This document shows positions 1-10,019 of a stretch of 64,000 nt of DNA, in pieces. The stretch comes from Adiantum capillus-veneris (lineage: Eukaryota > Streptophyta > Polypodiopsida > Polypodiales > Pteridaceae). The stretch is taken from positions 78,354,291 to 78,418,290 of the forward strand of contig CM043948.1 in the NCBI GenBank assembly GCA_014529385.2. The letters run 5' to 3'. The number at the start of each line of letters is the position of its first letter. Positions within the stretch are counted from its first letter, which is position 1. A program made the position numbers and the translations under genes. The notes under the pieces were generated by a model, which had not been told where the DNA came from, ran no database searches, and saw only the letters and a list, made by a program, of their open reading frames with translations.

Positions 1-1180
1 TACTACTCTCTCACATTCCGTCTCTTCATGGAAAGTAAAAGGAACTACCATTCAAGCTAAAAGAAACCATTGAAGCAAGGAAAGAAGTAAAGATTTATGT
101 AAGTGTAAATTGTAGATCTTCACCATATTCAATTATGCTCCACCTTGCATTGGTATTAGAGCTTTCTAATTTTGCAATAATCTATACATCTTTGATTTTT
201 GTCCTCTCTAGTTTTTATGTATTGTAGCGTTTTCTCCAAGGATGCTTCTCTCACTCACGAAATTGTAGGACTACTAGTGCCCATAGGACCGTTGGTGCAA
301 CTGTTTTGTGTCGACCCATGATCGTGTCCGCAACATGCATATGGCAGCAGACAATGTGGTCAAAGAATGCTTGGTCATGTGCTAAATGCCAATTGTGACA
401 GGTACCTTTGGGTGCGTATGCGAGACGTGGCAGTTTGAAGGTCTACGATGATTTTTTGGGTCCGCTAGACTAGAAAAGAATGATGCTTCTATTGATGTGT
501 ATGCCACATTGGGCGTCAACGTCAGCTAATTTAAAGCTTGTCATGTGCTGGAGGGAAGTGGTTTATCTGTTCCTTGATTGGATCTCGGAGGAGAGAGTGG
601 CTGAAAATTTGTGGGATCATAGTTTTGTTTTTGACAAGATTCTCTATCGAAGGAAGAGCTCAACATGATCGCATTGAAGCCTTAGCATGAGAGATCGCAA
701 AAGGTGAACCAAAAAAAAAACTAGAGTGCTTTGTCAGCCTTTATAACCGGAAGTGGATAACGAACTGGTATACAGGTACAAGCCTTAAAGGCGATTGCAA
801 TTAGAGAGAGCAAGCACTGAACAAGAGTGTAGATCTGTTAAGAAGATTGTCGAAACGGAAGGTGAGAGAGAGAGAGAGTGAGGAAGAGAGAGAGAGAGAG
901 CGCGCAATTATTATCTGTTTTGCACAAATCTTCTTACGCCAAGTGAGTGTAAGTGACTGAAATGATTTGATGAAAAAAGTATGCTAAAAAGTTGAGGAAT
1001 TAAGAACGGAACTTTGAATGTAGCATGCAATGATTTCTTTACAATGAAATGGACAAATCTTTTGTGGAGAAGAGGAGGAGGACTATATCGGTAAGATGGT
1101 CTTCAGAGTTGCGCGTGTGGGAAACTGGTTGACAGAAAAATAGCGCGAAACAATTTGTTTAGCTGATTGAAGGTGGCTGG
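1..1180. other. Unassigned flank, possibly decayed coding DNA
   Basis: No recognisable gene. On the plus strand there are short coding-like stretches interrupted by stops, for example about 215-310 and 640-850, where one frame reads sensibly across a single TAG or TGA at a time. I cannot assign them to a family. The region also carries a GA microsatellite. It may be the remains of an older element or gene lying beyond the helicase/nuclease locus. Confidence 0.3.
863..901. repeat. GA microsatellite
   Basis: An imperfect (GA)n run with two short interruptions, ending in a CGCGC step. Simple sequence, no coding role evident. Confidence 0.85.
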
Positions 1181-1202
1181 GGACCACGTTAGAGTAATTT
1201 AA

Positions 1203-2980
1203 TTATGTAGTCTCGAGTAGGCCGAGCACGTCCGCAATCTGAACGAACAACATACAATGGTGTTTTGTGGAGCAACCAGCTAGCACGGCGATGTCGATGG
1301 TGATTTGTCGACGGAGTGTATTCCAAGTGATGTAATGTGGATGCCATGGGGTAGGTGGCTGAAGTGGCCATGGAATGAACTCACTCCATTTATGCATGTA
1401 GTGTCTGAGCACCCGCTCTTGCAAATGTGGGTAAATACAGTATTGCAATATGTACATTGCAGTCTGAAATTCTGATTGATGCTCAATCAGATCAACTGGA
1501 ATCGGACTACCCATTCTAAACTGAAAAGAAAAAGCATGTCAATGAAAGAAGGTGATAAGTTGTCATGTCTGCCATAGTTTGAATGAAAAAAAAAAAAAAG
1601 ACATTGTTGTAGCCAATTTCCAACGTTATGTGACAAAGACAGTGAACAAAACAATGAAATGATGATGGCAAAAGGTCATAGCTATACCTTCTTGTTTTTT
1701 TTCAAAAAATAATATTTTCTCAACCTTGGTGGATGTCCTGAACAAACGTTATAACCTAATGCAATTGTTGTCTTGTGATGTTTAATATAGAAATGTTCTA
1801 AGTTTCTAGCTTTATGTATGTTGGTATTGGTTGCTAAAGTGGTAATTTCAAAATTGTCCTCGAAAGGACTATGTGCCTGCATGTCCGCTTGCATTCTCCT
1901 CGGGGGATTGCGCTTGTGCTGGCTGACGCGTTTATGGACGTTATTTGTAACTCCGATATACCTCCTATCATTTTTCGTGCAGTGTATACTGTAGACTATG
2001 TATTCTTGACGCGACGCAGCTTTTTCTGGGGGGGGAAGGTCGACGCTTGTCTCTGGTTGTTGATGAGTGTCTAAATCTACAGTCCATGCATATTGGTTAG
2101 GTAAATAAAAAAATGACGGTACTACGGAGAAATGAATGGAAGCTAGTGATACTTGTTATCCATACTTGCCTTTGTCTGTCGCAACTGGCTCGTATGGGGA
2201 GGCTGGTTGTCCGTAATTTATTGCCTTGTGTTTACTGTAGTGCCGTGCTACCTTCTGGATTGTGATAGGTGGGTTAGTTGCATCGTGCGTGTGGTTTGCC
2301 GAAGTCATGAAATTTGTCAAGATAGTGGCACAGTTGTCTTGAGTTGCTTTTGAAAGTTCAGCCGAATCAATGTTGTAACCAAACCGCAAGTGCTCCATCG
2401 TGTACAGAGTAACTCCTTCAGTTTTTGTGTCGAGGAGTTGTTGTGCTTCAACATTACGGAACATACTCTCATCATCCTCGTACTGGATGTCAAGCTCTTC
2501 AAGTATATGCTTCATGAGACCTTTAGGATATAGGAACAAGCTTGTTAGCGCGACAGATAAAAGGCATTATATTTTTCTTTTCTAATAGTACCTGTTGTCA
2601 TTCTGTCTGTGCTTGGTGTGGCCATCGTTTGGTCAAGAGCTTTATATCTTGCGTTGCACTTATTCATGAAGTTGCGACGCTCTTGAAAAGTATGGAACCC
2701 CTCAATATACGCATGGGGTTTCTCGCCTGCTGAGTTTGCCAATCTCATCTGCTTAGTCGTGAGGTATAATCTCTTAGGTTGTATCGCTGGTTGTGTTTCC
2801 TTCGCGTTGTTCATGTATTGCTTAAAGAGCTGCACAGTAAGATTAGTGATTGATTTGCATGTGTATACACAGGCAGATGTAATATCAGAGAAGCGTGCAA
2901 AAGTACCGTGTTGTGATCCATTGTTTGATTCAGTTTCCTGCACGTAAAAAAATTTATTTTGATGACCTCTTGCAGTATTT
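1203..2980 (-). CDS. Multi-exon gene with GIY-YIG endonuclease domain (5' end unresolved)
   Basis: Four minus-strand exons join in frame without a stop: about 2980-2592, 2520-2170, 2076-1725 and 1515-1203. The introns are 71, 93 and 209 bp. The first has AG|GTACTA and a CTAAC branch-like site. The second has the GC-AG type donor AG|GCAAGT and acceptor TGTAG. The third has AAG|GTTGAG and ends TTTTCAGTTTAG. The third exon encodes a GIY-YIG nuclease: YIVYSIHC, then RYIGVTNNVHKRVSQHK, then the conserved glutamate in ARNLEHFYIK and the asparagine in GYNVCSG. The N-terminal region of roughly 230 residues and the C-terminal region of about 104 are not recognised. GIY-YIG enzymes cut DNA and occur in homing endonucleases, UvrC/SLX1-type repair proteins and Penelope elements; no reverse transcriptase is seen here. 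The first ATG is unclear: an ATG at 3005 is in another frame, so an upstream exon may exist. Confidence 0.68.
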
Positions 2981-3164
2981 CTGAAGCATAAGATCCGCCA
3001 AACATTTAAACACAAATGAATGAACTGAAAAAGGGAAGAGCAGTAAATTTAGAGAAGGTGGATCAGAGTGAGCAGGGGCGATAGGGAAGGTGTCTCAACA
3101 GTGCAACATATTGAACATGAGAAGTCCACAGAAGAGAAGATAAGCAGTTAAACAAAAATTCATG

Positions 3165-3173
3165 CTTTATATA
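3165..3173 (-). promoter_or_regulatory. TATA-like box upstream of the GIY-YIG gene
   Basis: The minus strand reads TATATAAAG, followed by a pyrimidine-rich stretch up to the first nuclease exon. It lies between the end of the helicase frame (3253) and the nuclease exons. This would fit a separate promoter for the nuclease gene, but it is only a motif match. Confidence 0.35.
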
Positions 3174-3252
3174 GAAGGCAGTTACAAGGCGATTTCATCT
3201 GTTTAACAGAAAGAGGGATTGATACTGAAGAGGGCGTAGGAAACATTCCCGG

Positions 3253-4835
3253 CTAGAAGTTCAAAAATCTAGATGGTGTGAACATCTCTGATGTAGGTAG
3301 CTCTAGTAAATGTAGCCAGGTTCGCTCAGTGACGCGTGATAGCATCACGTATAGAAGGCCAGGGGCAAAAACTTCTTTTACAATGAGCAAGACGTTGGAG
3401 TTGATTGTTGCGCATTGGGACTTGTGTCCAGTCATAGCATAGGCGAGAGCTAGTGGGAATGTGGATTTATGGTACCAGTGCCTATTGAATGTCCGTCTGC
3501 TATGCTTTGACCGTCAAAGTGTAAGTTCTTGTTTGGATGTGTCGAGTGTGACTTTGATTGCGTTGACAACTCCTTCCTCATCTTGGAGGATTTCGTCTAC
3601 GCGACATAGGGAGCCATTGGCTGCTCCAATTGTTAAGTCTAGGTTCTCTGTTATCTGTGCCTTTGCTCCTTCTGCTATTCTGCCGATTGCGTGGAAGTCG
3701 GGATCTTCAAGACATGCTTGGAGCTCAGGGACGTTGTGTGCATTTGTCTTGAGGCTGATTTGGATGATGTGACTATGCCGATGGAAGCGTTCCAAGAGAA
3801 GGTTATTATAATATCGAGCGTCACTCTTGTGTGTGCAAATGATTGTCATATTCCTATCCATGTGTTGCCCTATTTGATCCTGCGTTATGATGTGGTCACC
3901 GAGCGCATCATGGATATCTTTCTTTGTGGGGAGCCTGACTCTTATTGTATTGAGGAACTCTATGAAAGAGATATCTTTTGCATGGTGCACTGAGCAAGAC
4001 ATAATGTACATAGTAGCAGTGGACCAATAGTTGGAGCTTGTGATGTGGCATGAGTAGAAATGATCAATTTGATGCTTGTAGACCGGTGGCAACTGTGCCA
4101 AATCACCGAACAAGAAGAGCTTTTTATCTTTGAATGGGTCTAGCAGTGTGTCGTTGGTGGCATTCACAATTTGTCGTACTATGAGATCAAAAGTTTGCTT
4201 TGTCAACATAGAAATCTCGTCTATGATAATTGTGTCTGCTTCTTTGATGCTGACGTATCTGTCATCATTTTCGGAGATTGACAGGGGATACTGTTGTGTG
4301 CGCACTGGTCTCTTGAATTGGTAATGGACAGTTGTTGCGATGCTGCTTAACCTCGTGGCCGCTGCACCAGTCGAAGCAGCGAGTGTGACAGTTTTCCCTT
4401 GCATTAGGAGTTGGCTTGTGATATATCTTATGAGGAAGCTTTTGCCACTGCCAGGAGTGCCTGTGATGCGGACCACCCTTTGCTGCTGGGAGCTTCTTGT
4501 AGATCTCTGCTTGTTCAGATGTCAGTGGTGCGTTCTGGACATTTTGAAGCTCGTTTAGAAGGGCAGAGATAGGAGAAGTCGTGTCCTGTTGCTCGTAGTC
4601 TGTTTGCACATTTGGAGATTGAAATGAGGCAGCCTTTGTTGAGGATGTCTTCTGTAGTATCATGTTGTGAAATTGGTGTGTTTGATCTGTCGTGAGCATA
4701 TTTTGTTGTGTATACTCTGTGATATACATCTCAAGCTGGTCCTCATCTATCAGCATCAAATTTCTAAGTTTGCACTCAAGATAGTATGACCTAGACGTGT
4801 TCTCCGGTGAGAGCAGCTGGGATTCAATTCTTGCA
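3253..4835 (-). pseudogene. PIF1-type superfamily 1 DNA helicase, 5'-truncated
   Basis: ATP-dependent 5'-3' DNA helicase. Motifs in order on the minus strand: Walker A GTPGSGKSFL (about 4461-4432), ASTGAAATRL with the following TTVHYQF, Walker B TIIIDEISML, FGDLAQLPPV, then AYAMTGHKSQ and LLYVMLSRVT near the C terminus, with a stop at 3253. The frame is broken by one shift near 4480-4500, just before Walker A, and by one TGA near 3514; the flanking motifs read through both. Coding sequence continues upstream to 4835, where it ends abruptly against a gypsy element, so the N terminus is missing. The motifs differ from the GRTAHSRF type usual in Helitron RepHel proteins, and no HUH/Rep domain is present, though it could have been lost in the truncation. 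It lies head-to-tail with the GIY-YIG gene. Confidence 0.8.
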
Positions 4836-5000
4836 TGTTGTAATTCCGATGATTAACTATGAAAACTCATTTGATGTGCATGTGTTTGTCCTTATCTAAA
4901 GTTGAGCTCCATTGAAGTTTCTAGGGATTGGTTCAATGAAAAGTTTTGGTTCTTGCACGTGTGTTCAAAGGGGTTCTCAAAGCATTAAACTTGGGTAGCC

Positions 5001-5960
5001 ATGGCTTTCTCTTATCCGGAGTTTCATGGAAGAAGTGATGAAGATGTGGAAGAATTTTTGGAAAAGATGGAGGTTGCATGCATTAGCAACTAGATCCATG
5101 ACCCGGCACAGATGTTACATCTTCTCCAAATCTATTTGAAGAGTGATGCACGAGTTTGGTCCAAAACATTTGAAGAGGAGTTGCGTGCAGCGGATCCACC
5201 TGTAAGACTGAGTTGGGACAATCTAAGGCATGGATTGGAAGTGGAGTTTGTGAAGATATAAGATCCTGAAAAAGTGTGGCAAGAAGTACAGGGTTTGGTG
5301 CAAAAAGAAGGTGAGCCAGTAGATGCGTACATACGTAAGTTTTCATTGGCATGGGAGCAAATGTGCAAGGCCTTAGTACGACAAGTACCCACACCTGACA
5401 TGATGAAGAAGGATAGGTGCTTGGCTGGTCTTTGGGAGAATATACTTTGGAGAGTGGAGCTAAAAAAGCCTAGAACATATGAAGATGCATTGGAAGTGGC
5501 AAGGAACAAAGAGTGGAAGCTGAGGAGAATGAGTCAGCTAGGAGTAGAGTCTTTTCCCATGAGGTCTGAATTTCAGCCTATGGATTCTTCGCAAGGTCGT
5601 ATGCCAGTGGTTCATCACAAACCAGTGGTTCCTGTCACTCCTCAGGTTATGCCAGCAGTGGTCACTACAACAGTGCAAGATGATGGGCTAATGCAAGACA
5701 TGAGGCAAGTGGTAGATTTAATGAAGAATCTCAGCCTAAACATGCTAGGTCAAGTGGGAAATAATCAAAATCGAGGGAGGTTTGAGCCAGGAGGTGAAAA
5801 AAGACCCAGCAATGGTGTTGGAAAAAGCAATGCTAGGTTTTGGAGGCAGACGCCCACGTGTTATAATTGTGGAGAGTTGGAACATATCAGCCCGCAATGT
5901 GATAAGCCACCAAGGATGGGGGGAGACATCTATCCATTGCCTAAGATAGGTGCTACCTAG
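5001..5960 (+). pseudogene. gag: gypsy element 1 Gag, broken
   Basis: Capsid/nucleocapsid polyprotein of the gypsy element. It starts MAFSYPEFHGRSDEDVEEF, as in element 2. Two in-frame stops fall early, where element 2 has Gln (SNQIHD) and Glu (KIEDP); the frame is then open from about 5263. A single CCHC zinc knuckle, CYNCGELEHISPQC, lies near the C terminus. A one-base shift around 5945 relative to element 2 ends the frame prematurely. Confidence 0.85.
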
Positions 5961-6009
5961 GTGAAATGATTATGGCATCAAAATTAAGGTAGAAGAAGGA
6001 GCCAGTGGA

Positions 6010-8853
6010 TTAACCTAGGAGGAAAAGGGAAAGACAAAAGTGATAAGTGTAGTCACCTTGGAGGAGGCATCAAAGCTAGAGGATACATTAGTGATGCCTA
6101 TTGGGAAGAGGACCACAAAGGACAAGGAAGGAAGAAGTGTCCCAGGTCCTAGTAAGAAGAAAGGAAAGAGCCATGAAGGCGAGAATGTCAAGGCCAAGAG
6201 GAAAAGGAGGGATCGTTGCAAGTTTCATGTTTCAGATGTTCCACTAGGGGATGGGCAATTAAGCTATGACTTGAAGGAGGAACTGACAAGCAGGAAAGCT
6301 GATGTTACTTTTGGGCAGCTTATAGAGATGGTACCTAAGTTAAAGACACAATGGAAGAGGATGGTTAACCCAATGGAGAAAGAGCCAGAGAGAGGTTCAA
6401 TGAAGGTGTTGGCAATGGATGAGCTACCTGACATTTGTCCAATAGTAGATGTGTGGCATAAAAGAAAAATGTGGGACAAGGTTATGTGGATGGTGGAGCC
6501 CAAATTTGTGTTATAACACACTCATGCATTGAGAAGATGGGTCTTATAGTGACTGGGGTGTCAGGTTTTCGGATCAGATTGGCAAACCATCAGAAAGTAA
6601 AATGTTTGGGTGTTGTAAAGAGCTTAAAAGTCTAGGCGTATGATGCAAAGGGAGTGGTTTCATGTGATGCCAACGGGGTTGGGATCATATCCTATTATAC
6701 TGGGTAGACCATGGTTACGTGCAGTGGGAGCTGTTCAATATTGGAGACATGGTATGATTAGCCTCTATGGAAAGACAGGTGCCAAGAATCTATATAGCAT
6801 GGACACAAGGAAACGATTGGAGGAGCTTTATGAAGATGAGGATGAGTCTAGTAATGAAGACTATTCCACAGTGTCTGATGAGGACAGTGATAGTACTACC
6901 AGTAGTGATGAGGATGTTGATGTTGCATTTCTTTTGATGGACAAAGTAATCCAGGAGTCTGGCATAGTTGCATTCGCAAATGAGGTTGAAGAGGAAAGTG
7001 AAGGGCCTTATGAAGTGATTGAAGGGCTGATGCAAACCAAGGTTGAATTGTCAAAGAAGCAAGAATTGATGACACAAATGCTCAGTGGAGACCTCTCAGC
7101 AATGGAGAAGGAGATATATTTGCACATGTTGGCAAGTTTTCCTGATTTGTTAATTACTTCATATGAAGAAATTAGAGGGTTCAAAGGAGAAGAGATGCAT
7201 ATAGAGCTGAAAGAAGGTGGGAAGCCAGTGCGGCAAAGGCTAAGAAGGATGGGTCAAGTGCAAATGGAAGCCTTGCGGGAAGAGGTGGACAAGTTATTGA
7301 AGGCGGGGTTCATAGTCCTTGTGGAGACCACAGAATGGGTGAGTCCAATAGTAGTCACTCCAAAGAAGGATGGAAAGTGGAGGATTTGTGTAGATTTTAA
7401 ACCCTTAAATGAAGCCACTAAGAAGAAACCATATCCTCTTCTATTCATCAATCATTCACTGGCAAGTTATGAGAGGTACATTGTGTGTGATGGTTTTTTA
7501 GGCTATTTTCAATTGAAGATTTCTCTTAAAGACCGAACAAAGACAAATTTCATTATGCCATGGGGCTGTTATTGCTAGACGGTATTGCCATTCAGGCTAT
7601 CAGATGGACCATCCTTCTATCAAGAGAGAGCAAATTGGGTATTGGAACCATTCATTGGTAGTTGTGTGAAAGCTTTTATGGATGACTTCTGTGTCAAGTA
7701 CATGGCACGGTTTATTCCATTGTCTTCACAGCTCCTTTATCCATTACAACAAGTGGAAAAGCATGATCCATTGCAATGGGATGACAAGTGTGAAGAGGTG
7801 TTAGGGGGGTTGTCAGCCATGCAGGCTCCTGATTGGGAGCAAGCGTTTTATGTAAATCCATCAATAGGAGATGATGCCATTGCAAAAGGGGAAGGGCAGC
7901 CATTACATGAGGCCACTGTATTGTGCAAGCCGAGTGAAGTTGGTAGCAGAGAGGAACTTCTCGGAAGTAGAGCTAGTGATGGCCAGTGTGATATTTGCTT
8001 GTCGACGATTTTGTCATTACTTGCTACCACGACCTTTTGTTTTCTTGACGAGTTATGCCTTTTTTTCACAATTAATTGATGGCACTAACATTTCAAATGT
8101 GGTGAAGAAATGGGTAATTGAGCTGCAAGAGTTTAAGTTCTCTTTTTTAGTGGAAGACAATACAAGAGCTACCCTAGCTGATTTGTTGACCTACAAGGAG
8201 AATCCCCTTATTGTTAAGGAAGAGGTGGTGAGAAAGGTAGTTAAGGAAGTGCCACAGATCAGCAATGCACATGTGTTGTTCTTTGATGGATCATAGAGAA
8301 AGAGCCATGATGCAACTTCAGGGGGTATAGCACTTTATGATCCAGAGGGGAAGCCAGTATGCAAGAGAGGGTTCAAATTGGATGCACATAGTAACAATGA
8401 GGCTGAATATGCTACTTTGGAAGCCGGATTACACATATGTTTGAAGCATGGGATTAGAAGGTTGAGCATAAAAGGTGATTCCTTGTTAGTTGTGAAGCAA
8501 GTGCTGGGTGTATGGAAGAGCAAGAACACATTATTGAAGGAAATGTGTTTCATAATTAAAGGCCTATTAAAAAAGTTTGAAGCATGGAGCATCAAACGCA
8601 TTGAACGTGCTCTAAATGGAGAGGCACATGAAGCAGCTCAAAGCATGATTGGGGGGCTATTTGTGTTGAGAACCAATTTACCTCTTTATCATGGTAGGGA
8701 AAGTTTGGCTCAAGAAGAGGAGTTTTGCTAATAGAAATCATTCCGAAGGACGTTCAGAAGTCTAAGAAGTATGGTTTTGTATGCAGAGAATCCAGGTACA
8801 AACTGATTGGTGATGTTTTGTACATGAAAGGGGATCATCTCATGTTGAGACGT
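6010..8853 (+). pseudogene. pol: gypsy element 1 Pol left part: PR-RT-RH-aRH, broken
   Basis: Begins after a UAG codon that is also present in element 2. The protease has the non-canonical DGGAQIC core, shared with element 2, but a frameshift near 6467 removes it from the frame. An open stretch 6640-7578 carries the protease C terminus (PIILGRPWLRAVG), an acidic linker and the RT N-terminal half. A TAG follows GCYC. FMDDF is joined directly to KYMARF by a deletion of about 220 bp, removing the end of the RT and the connection. Smaller deletions of 18 and 14 bp follow; the 14-bp one lies between ATTG repeats and shifts the frame. The second RNase H (FFDGS, then NNEAEYATLEAGL) has a TAG where element 2 has Tyr. 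The frame stops at the nested insertion. Confidence 0.85.
8850..8853. other. Target site duplication ACGT (left)
   Basis: ACGT directly precedes the LTR end of element 2 and is repeated at 17563-17566. Joining the flanks across one copy restores GTTGAGACGTGTACC, the sequence element 2 itself has at the corresponding place in pol. This proves a nested insertion. Confidence 0.92.
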
Positions 8854-9991
8854 TGTGAGCGGGATGAAAACACACACAACGCCTCTATAACGACCCGACA
8901 CACACTCTTGGGAAGATACACACACACACTATGGGGCACCACTCGGCTTAGACAACACACCTGGCCGAGACAGGGAACACACCTCTGGAGTGAGAGGAGA
9001 GAGACTATCCACTTGCCTACTCCACACAGACACACACACACACACCCCAAAAAAACTCAGCTCAAAAGAGGAAAATTTCTGATGTTTAGACACAATTGAG
9101 CTTGGGCCAACACCAATGGGGCAAATAGCTCACACAATATGGGTAAAATAAGCCGGATACAATCACAAACTAGAGCAGAAACTTCGCTCATAGGAGAAAC
9201 TTACACAGAAAAACAGCAGGAAAAGAGTGAGGAATGTGGAAAAATGGACAGCGCCATCGCGTCTGGAACGGCCCAAAACCCCAGTCTACAATGTCAAAGT
9301 GCTCAAATCCGACCTCATATGAGCAGTTTACGACCAAAACAGGCTCCAAAATGAGCAAAAACACAGCTGCGGCTGTTCCTCCTCTCTTCTCCACGTTTTG
9401 TCTGGTCTTCTCTCTGTTTTTTCAGCTTCCACACTTAGCTTTATTAGTTGGGCACCCTTGGCCTTTTAGATGACCTCAAACGGACCCCGAAGCGGCCAAA
9501 AATTGACCTCGCAGTGCATAGTTGTTACCTTTTTTGCATCATCCGCACACCTGGCACTCATTTCTTTTCAATAATGCGTATTGCAACCACGTGAAGTGGC
9601 CCCAAAAATTGGTCCTAATGATGACCTTTCTGCATAACTCTCACAAGAAAACACCACTTTGTGTCCGTATTCATCCACGTGCAAATATTGACCCCGTTCG
9701 GCCTCCTGATGCCACTCGATGCCATCTGACGCACCTGCTTACCTCATGTCGTCAGCCCGCGGATAGCTTCCTCAAGAATTTTTATGCGCTACCAACTCCT
9801 CCTTATTGTAGAAAAAACGCAGTGGTACTGGTAATAGTGAAAATCGATGCACTATGTACACCCTGTCCTACCTGTACACATGTGGACCCCACGTAACCAC
9901 TTGGCTCTGAAAAATGGGCAATTCTTTATTTGATGCACCATGCATGTATATGTACATATGCGCGATCCCTTGCTCCAAAAAACTCCTGACA
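8854..9991 (-). repeat. 3' LTR of gypsy element 2
   Basis: 1,138 bp, on the plus strand TGTGAGCGGGATG ... CTCCTGACA, so it ends in TG/CA. About 95 percent identical by eye to the 5' LTR over the first 150 bp. It contains CA-rich runs at the U5 end of the sense strand. Confidence 0.92.
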
Positions 9992-10012
9992 TAATTTGCC
10001 CATCCCCTAGCC
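9992..10012 (-). promoter_or_regulatory. Polypurine tract of gypsy element 2
   Basis: The minus strand reads AGGGGATGGGCAAATTA immediately before the 3' LTR. It is the expected plus-strand primer position, and the same block is found before the 3' LTR of element 1. Confidence 0.7.
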
Positions 10013-10019
10013 TGCTAGA

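Larger units (their letters stand above)
4836..8853 (+). mobile_element. Ty3/gypsy element 1, left part (5' LTR missing)
   Basis: Homologous to element 2 (8854-17562) but in the opposite orientation. Similarity starts at about 4836, in the middle of the untranslated leader, so the 5' LTR, primer site and most of the leader are gone. The right part resumes at 17567 after the nested element. Order: leader, gag, protease, reverse transcriptase, first RNase H region, second (cellular-type) RNase H, then the break. Numerous stops, deletions and frameshifts make it older or more decayed than element 2. Confidence 0.88.

Noticed and set aside
2938-3005. A 29-bp intron joining an ATG at 3005 to the nuclease frame
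   Set aside because: The phase fits and the ends are GT and AG, but 29 bp is too short for a plant spliceosomal intron.
3461-4324. Several plus-strand frames over the helicase region
   Set aside because: They overlap PIF1 motifs encoded on the minus strand and carry no motif of their own.
1203-4835. Calling the helicase/nuclease locus a Helitron
   Set aside because: No HUH/Rep motifs, no CTRR end with hairpin and no typical Helitron helicase signature were seen; the upstream part is missing, so it cannot be excluded either.
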